Source: Flammula alnicola (Eukaryota > Basidiomycota > Agaricomycetes > Agaricales > Strophariaceae). From it: a DNA stretch of 48,846 nt. A model generated the notes under the pieces. It saw only the letters and a program-made list of their open reading frames with translations. It was not told the origin of the DNA and did no database searches. Numbering within the stretch: the stretch's first letter is position 1; each line of letters opens with the position of its first letter. The stretch spans positions 1-48,846 of the forward strand of contig JADNRV010000351.1 of NCBI GenBank assembly GCA_015499995.1. Reading direction: 5' to 3'. This document shows, piece by piece, positions 44,600-48,846 of this stretch. Position numbers and translations under genes: made by a program.

Positions 44600-44746
44600 T
44601 TAATCATCTGCAACATGAATAATCGCCTTAGCCTTATTTGTCCCCTTCTGCACTGCCAAAATCACATCCTCAACCGTTTGCAGCCCATTATACACACCCT
44701 CCTTGATCTGCCCGAAGCGATGAGAGGCGGGACAGTCTTCAAGTTG
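44600..44746 (-). pseudogene. C-terminal fragment of a zinc-type alcohol dehydrogenase / enoyl reductase
   Basis: A 48-codon minus-strand segment reads HRFGQIKEGVYNGLQTVED and then VILAVQKGTNKAKAIIHVAD before TAA. This matches the last helix-strand-helix of medium-chain dehydrogenases of the zinc-binding oxidoreductase type. Upstream sequence on the same strand (44750-45000) shows no dehydrogenase motifs, so only the last exon or a relic is present. Confidence 0.55.
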
Positions 44747-45065
44747 TAGAATTGCTCGTTCTATTTTGACTTGAGGCAGAAGACGACGACGCCGTGGAAG
44801 GCTGCAGCCTGCTGATTTGCTGATGATTTGGAAGAAACACGAAATGCCAACAAAAGAAGAGATGCATTGGATACGTCGTCATAGGAAGTTCAAGAAAGGA
44901 AAGGATGAGAAACTGATGGTCGGAATATAAGTTCGAGACAGAGATGCTTCAGTTGATCAGTGCTTCGGTGAGTCGCTTGGGAGGTAGCCTTGGGTACCAG
45001 GCAGTCTCTAATTTCTCTGTAAATCATGCGGTGGAGTATTCCTACCATAAATCAACACATAAATA
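44747..45065. other. intergenic region
   Basis: Nothing coding seen upstream of the dehydrogenase fragment, up to the MITE. Confidence 0.45.
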
Positions 45066-45380
45066 GGGAAATGCACGGGTAACCCGTGGGTGTCCCGGCG
45101 CCTACCCGTACCCATACCCGCCAGTACCCATACCCGTGACCCGCACGGGTTTACCCGTCAAAATGGCGCCCAGAACGTCGAAAACGGTGGAGAAATGGCT
45201 GAGATACACTCAATTTCGATGATTTTCACGAAATTAGGTGTATCTCCATCAATTCTGCACCGTTTTCGACGTTCTGGGGCTTGTTTTGATGGTCGCGGGT
45301 ATGCGAATTGGTACCCGTACCCGTACCCGTCAGTACCCATACCCGTGACCCGTGCGGGTTTGCAAACCCATGCATTTCCC
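45066..45380. mobile_element. 315-bp MITE with CCCGTA-type repeats
   Basis: Ends are GGGAAATGCACGGGT and, reverse-complemented, GGGAAATGCATGGGT, flanked on both sides by TA. Inside are arrays of CCCGTA and CCCATA words. The centre is an inverted pair of AACGTCGAAAACGGTG and CACCGTTTTCGACGTT, so most of the element can fold on itself. No protein is encoded. TA duplications point to Tc1/mariner-type mobilisation. Confidence 0.85.
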
Positions 45381-46095
45381 TACGTGACATAAATGTCATT
45401 CAAAACTGAGCGTGATGCAGTGCGAGCGATTCCTATTCTCATGTGGTGTGATAATGTGTTATATATATGTCCCATACGTATATGAGCAACAACCGTGCAA
45501 GTTGATATCGATATAGAAGAAATAAAACAACAGAGAAAAGAAGAGAAGAAGAGTCCACAAGCGGGTCGGTAGTAGCGAAGAAGGTGCTGGGTGGGGAATA
45601 GGGAACAGGGAATATTAAAATGACACATGTTGAATGAAGGCAAAGGTTTATATAAAACGGCGAAGAAAAAGAGGAAAATAGAAGAAGCGCGATTCAGGTC
45701 ATGCGGTCATATGTGGTGGTGGTGGTGGTGGTGGTGGCGGCGGCGATAAATTAGTAGGGCAACACAGGTGATTCTGATAGATTAACGGACGGATAACCCG
45801 GTAGATCATAGACAAATAACCCGGTGGGTGGGTGTGGCCCCGGGAGGAGACATAGGCGAAGTAAGGATTTCGGTGACATGGAGTTAGATTTCGGCTCACG
45901 ACACTCACAAGTCAAGTGAGAAACACGTGATGAAAGAACATAGTCTACGTGATGCTTGAGTATCGACGATTTTACTTCCAACGCGGCCACACACCAGACT
46001 TCAAGCTTCAAGTCCACAATAGCACCGGATTATGTTGAGCATTCCATAGCGAAGGTGCCGCTTGGGAGTATTTTGGGTGTGGTAGAGTAATGCGC
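45381..46095. other. intergenic region
   Basis: No gene supported. Contains a (TGG)n microsatellite. Confidence 0.5.
45714..45745. repeat. (TGG)n/(CGG)n microsatellite
   Basis: Perfect TGG repeats followed by CGG repeats. The long proline frame on the opposite strand is an artefact of the repeat. Confidence 0.9.
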
Positions 46096-46237
46096 AAGGT
46101 TCGTTCTTTCCTTTTCATCTGCGCCGTCTCTTTTCCCAGCCATGCATCATGCTGACGGTTGTTCTTTTCATCAGCTCTCAATTCGAAGACTTCCTCAAAC
46201 AATATGAGAATATCGGTGACAACTACTGAGTACTGAG
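46096..46237 (+). repeat. left half of an interrupted gene-fragment repeat (copy 1)
   Basis: Starts CAAGGTTCGTTCTT, contains TTCATCAG followed by a short open segment with CTCAA(A/G)CA(A/G)TATG, and ends GAGTACTGAG. The same landmarks in the same order occur at 48577-48715. After the 1.2-kb insertion the similarity resumes at 47465 with GGTACGTTCT and runs to 47589. The pattern (AAG/GTTCG..., ...CAG/exon, GAG/GTACG) looks like exon-intron borders of a decayed gene. Confidence 0.7.
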
Positions 46238-47459
46238 CGCTGAGCCCCAGTGAATACCGGCTCTGCAGGAGTCTGTACATATCTGCAATGGTACGCAGGG
46301 ATCTGGCGGCATCTGCGAGAATCTGAACTCCGAGTGGCAGCAGCTGATTGCGGCCCAGAGCGGCCTGTGCAACATTTGCAGATTTAAGGTCTGCAAGGGT
46401 CTGCGTCTATCCGATCACAGCTGCAAATTCTGCAGACTGAATTTTGATTTCTGTACTGATCGGATTACTTTGCTGGTGACCGAAAACTTTGGTATTCTGT
46501 ACATAAGATACACATTATACTACGTACGAAGTCCCATCACCCTCCAATGTCCCAAAGTCTCTGCCTGTAGAAAAGACACTATAACACACCTTTGGGGCAG
46601 ATATCTCGGACCGCCTCCTCACATTGTCGAGATCTATATAACAAATCATATAAGTATAAAGTATGCAATTAATAGAAGACTAAACGTACCAGAAAGAGTA
46701 AAGCCAGTCACAATTACCTGTCCCAGGAGTGTTAGTTGCAAAAAGAGTAACGAGGAAAGGAAGGGATACCAATACTAAATGCGGAGAAACTCGAGTTGGC
46801 GCCCGCCTCGGGCTGATATGCAGACTCCTCCTTATGCCATATGTGGTACCCGGTTTTAGCCATAAATAGCGCATATACACACTTCCGGGGAGATCAAATG
46901 ATGCTAGGAGTCACCTAGAGTAAATGGAACATGAAGACAATCTTTACTCACCACGAAAAGATGTCCACCATCGCGCCGTCCCCGCCTTCAGCCCGAATTT
47001 CAGCATCCGATGCAAACAATCGACAGTCGACACATCTGAGATATTCATCAGGATGGACAAGCCAGCGAATTAAGGAATACTTCATCTTCGTGCTGGAGGG
47101 ATAGTGATCACGGAGGAGCGCGGGCGGGAGGGCGGCAGAATGGGCAGGTGCAGGAACCATAGTGATGGCGGGAAGAAAGTGGCAAAGTGGAAGGAATTGT
47201 GCTACGTAACGGTAAAGGTGCGCACTGCATACAGACCATGTGATGAAGGGGGGAGATTGTTGAAATTGGAGACTTAGAACGAAATTCTCAACGCACTCCG
47301 TCGTTTTGATTGGTATCGCTGGACGCTGTGAGTTCGAAGCTCAGATTAAATCTGAGTTTTGCAGCCCACTGCAGAAGTACTGCAGACGAGGCCGGATCTC
47401 GGCAGAAATCAGCAGATCTTGCAGAATGCTGCAGAGTTGGTTTTCACTGGGGCTGAGCG
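46238..47459. mobile_element. 1.2-kb non-autonomous DNA transposon
   Basis: Ends are CGCTGAGCCCCAGTGAATACC and, reverse-complemented, CGCTCAGCCCCAGTGAAAACC (19 of 21 identical), flanked by the five-base direct repeat CTGAG. The first 200 and last 130 bases are filled with TCTGCA/CTGCAG words, typical of subterminal transposase-binding repeats. No transposase is present. Removing the element plus one CTGAG gives a sequence that matches the uninterrupted copy at 48692-48715. Confidence 0.82.
46948..47160 (-). CDS. short frame inside the 1.2-kb element
   Basis: A 70-codon frame containing MKYSLIRWLVHPDEYLRCVDCRLFASDAE, with a CVDC pair, ends beside a GTGAGT donor that could lead into a further exon, but no convincing continuation was found. 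It may be a captured host exon or chance. Confidence 0.25.
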   Translation of the reverse strand: MVPAPAHSAALPPALLRDHYPSSTKMKYSLIRWLVHPDEYLRCVDCRLFASDAEIRAEGGDGAMVDIFSW

Positions 47460-47464
47460 CTGAG

Positions 47465-47589
47465 GGTACGTTCTTTCTTTTCCCTCTTTTCTGTATCTTT
47501 CTTCGTTCGATTTTCCCACCGTCGGTTTTTTCGGATCTTACAGCATTCTCTCTGTCGTTTTTCTCAGCAGCGTTCATTTCGTTGATTCT
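47465..47589 (+). repeat. right half of interrupted gene-fragment repeat (copy 1)
   Basis: Starts GGTACGTTCTTTC and ends TTCATTTCGTTGATTCT. It parallels 48712-48846, which starts GGTACGTTCTCTC and ends TTCATTTCGTCGATTCT. Confidence 0.7.
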
Positions 47590-47919
47590 AATCCATCGTC
47601 TCCTCATCGCTAGATTCCTTAACAACAACACCACTTCTTCATTTTCTTATGAACCTTGACAGCATCACCAAGCTCTCCCGTCATTCCACTAGACCAACAT
47701 CAAGACCCCGCTTATCACAGCTTTCACATCATTGTTGTCGTTAACATCACAATCGCTATCACCACAATCTTCTACCTACCCAGCTAGCGCTGGTGCTCCC
47801 GCAACCTCAATCACCTTTCAGGACCGGCTACGCGGCACCTGGAGCAGCGGCAGCAGCTGTAGCGGCATCCTGCCTTAGCTTCTTCACCGTTGTGATGGGA
47901 TTATGTAGGATGGGCGTCT

Positions 47920-48846
47920 GAGGCTGCGAGGCCTCCTGCGCGGGATGCAGCACCGGCCACTTCCTCCACTGTTGGTGGCGTTGTGGATGGGATTTTGGCG
48001 GGTCTGGATGGAGGTGCACAGGATGGTAGCGGTGCAGATAATCAAGCTACTTTTGGTCAAGCTGACGTTGCAGAGGTCGAGGAAGCGAAATCAGAGATTT
48101 AGGAGGCAATTAAAGTCGTATAGGAGGTATCGACACCTGCTTCTCCTTCCCTGCACATCGAGCCTCCGATGCCTGGCTACTTCTCAGGAAGCTGTTATGC
48201 TTTCTCCTCCTTCACAGCCTCGGATTTTGGCCCCTACTCTCAAAAATCCTCTCCACGCGAGCATACGCGTTATGCCGCAGCGCTACTCTCCTGCGAAACG
48301 GTCGTGATACTCGTCCTCGCCCATGCCGCTTCTGCCTCCGCCGGACCTATCCCAGCTATGCCTCCACTCCTATATCGACGACAGAATGCTTTCTCTACCT
48401 CCGACCCCACCCGCAAACCAAACTTCTACCCCAGAATTCGACGAGTCCGCAATTGGGGATCCCTTCGTCCTCAATTCTTAAAGCTGGTTCACGTTAAGCC
48501 GTTAAGCATTCCTCTGCTGACTCAAGCAAAGGCGCCGCTGAGGAGTGTATTGGGATAGGAGAGAGTTCGAGTAGCCAAGGTTCGTTCTTGATATCATTCT
48601 TTCTCTCTTCCTTATCATTACCCATCGTGCTTTGCTTACGCAGACTCTTTTCATCAGAGCTGAATTCTCTCAAGCAGTATGGCTGTGTCGTCGATGAGTA
48701 CTGAGGGTACGTTCTCTCGTCTTTTGTACCTCCCCCCCTTTTTTTTCTCTCTCTCGTGGTTCGAATGCTACCATGTTTCTTTGAATCTTCACGGATTTCT
48801 CTTTTCGCGTCCTTATTTACATTTTAAACTTCATTTCGTCGATTCT
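47920..48846 (+). pseudogene. decayed gene with copy 2 of the repeat module, running off the window
   Basis: One frame reads protein-like for about 120 codons (PATSSTVGGVVDGILAGLDG, then TFGQADVAEVEEAKSEI, then TPASPSLHIEPPMPGYF) but is broken by two TAG codons near 48103 and 48121. Later sequence is Ser/Pro-rich. From 48577 the module shared with 46096-46237 and 47465-47589 begins, here without the transposon. The product is not recognised. Real introns could hide one stop but do not fit both well. Confidence 0.4.
48577..48846 (+). repeat. copy 2 of the gene-fragment repeat, with empty insertion site
   Basis: Uninterrupted version of copy 1: AAGGTTCGTTCTT, TTTTCATCAG, CTCAAGCAGTATG, then TGAGTACTGAGGGTACGTTC at 48696-48715 or thereabouts, where copy 1 carries the 1.2-kb element. 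Confidence 0.72.

Noticed and set aside
44336..44749. 137-codon plus-strand frame
   Set aside because: Opposite the dehydrogenase fragment, with no motif; the minus strand matches a known family.
1..48846. CRISPR arrays, operons, Shine-Dalgarno sites, phage genes
   Set aside because: None seen; intron-rich genes and an intron-containing tRNA show a eukaryotic nuclear genome.

Overview
This window looks like nuclear DNA of a mushroom-forming basidiomycete (Agaricomycetes). The reasons are genes broken by many 50-70 base GT-AG introns, a secreted class II heme peroxidase with 17 introns, a DUF6535-type membrane protein, a basidiomycete-style NACHT NTPase, a Rho1 GTPase, small secreted proteins, and a KDZ-class DNA transposon that carries a TET/JBP dioxygenase. 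All gene models were spliced by eye from splice motifs and reading-frame continuity. No species can be named.

Layout. 1-27.7 kb holds host genes separated by long gene-poor stretches: an atypical manganese peroxidase (+, 2391-4389), an unrecognised protein (+, 5199-5902), a NACHT NTPase (-, 7358-9993), an intron-containing tRNA-Ser(AGA) (-, 11126-11229), a cysteine-rich small secreted protein (+, 13295-13815), a small basic protein (+, 14861-15416), rho1 (-, 17328-18423), a disordered acidic protein with a four-Cys cluster (-, 19519-20721), a secreted protein with a ricin-B lectin tail that carries a one-base frameshift (-, 21539-22973), a DUF6535 membrane protein (+, 24346-25940) and a small single-pass membrane protein (+, 26448-26861).

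27738-42538 is one 14.8-kb DNA transposon bounded by 52-bp terminal inverted repeats (46/52 identical), each ending inside in the 12-bp palindrome CACGAGCTCGTG. It holds six genes: a TET/JBP 2-oxoglutarate dioxygenase (+), a small acidic-tailed protein (-), a KDZ transposase (-), an 842-residue protein with an HMG-like segment and a disordered acidic tail (+), a 976-residue protein with a cysteine cluster and a long coiled coil (-), and a six-residue-rhythm, proline-rich small protein (+). The oxygenase is intact with all catalytic residues, while the transposase and two cargo genes each carry an apparent one-base frameshift. The element is unusually rich in CCGG. Association of fungal TET/JBP genes with KDZ transposons is known; the detailed cargo set, the terminal architecture, the CCGG enrichment and the promoter inverted repeat are the parts most worth following up.

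42.5-48.8 kb holds a secreted M35-like metallopeptidase with a very basic tail (+, 42866-44121), a C-terminal fragment of a zinc-type alcohol dehydrogenase (-), a 315-bp MITE with CCCGTA-type repeats and TA target duplications, and a 1.2-kb non-autonomous transposon (46238-47459). A near-identical empty version of its insertion site lies in a decayed paralogous copy at the right edge of the window.

The three transposon frameshifts and the one in the lectin gene are all single-base events. They may be real decay or assembly indels, and this should be settled first.
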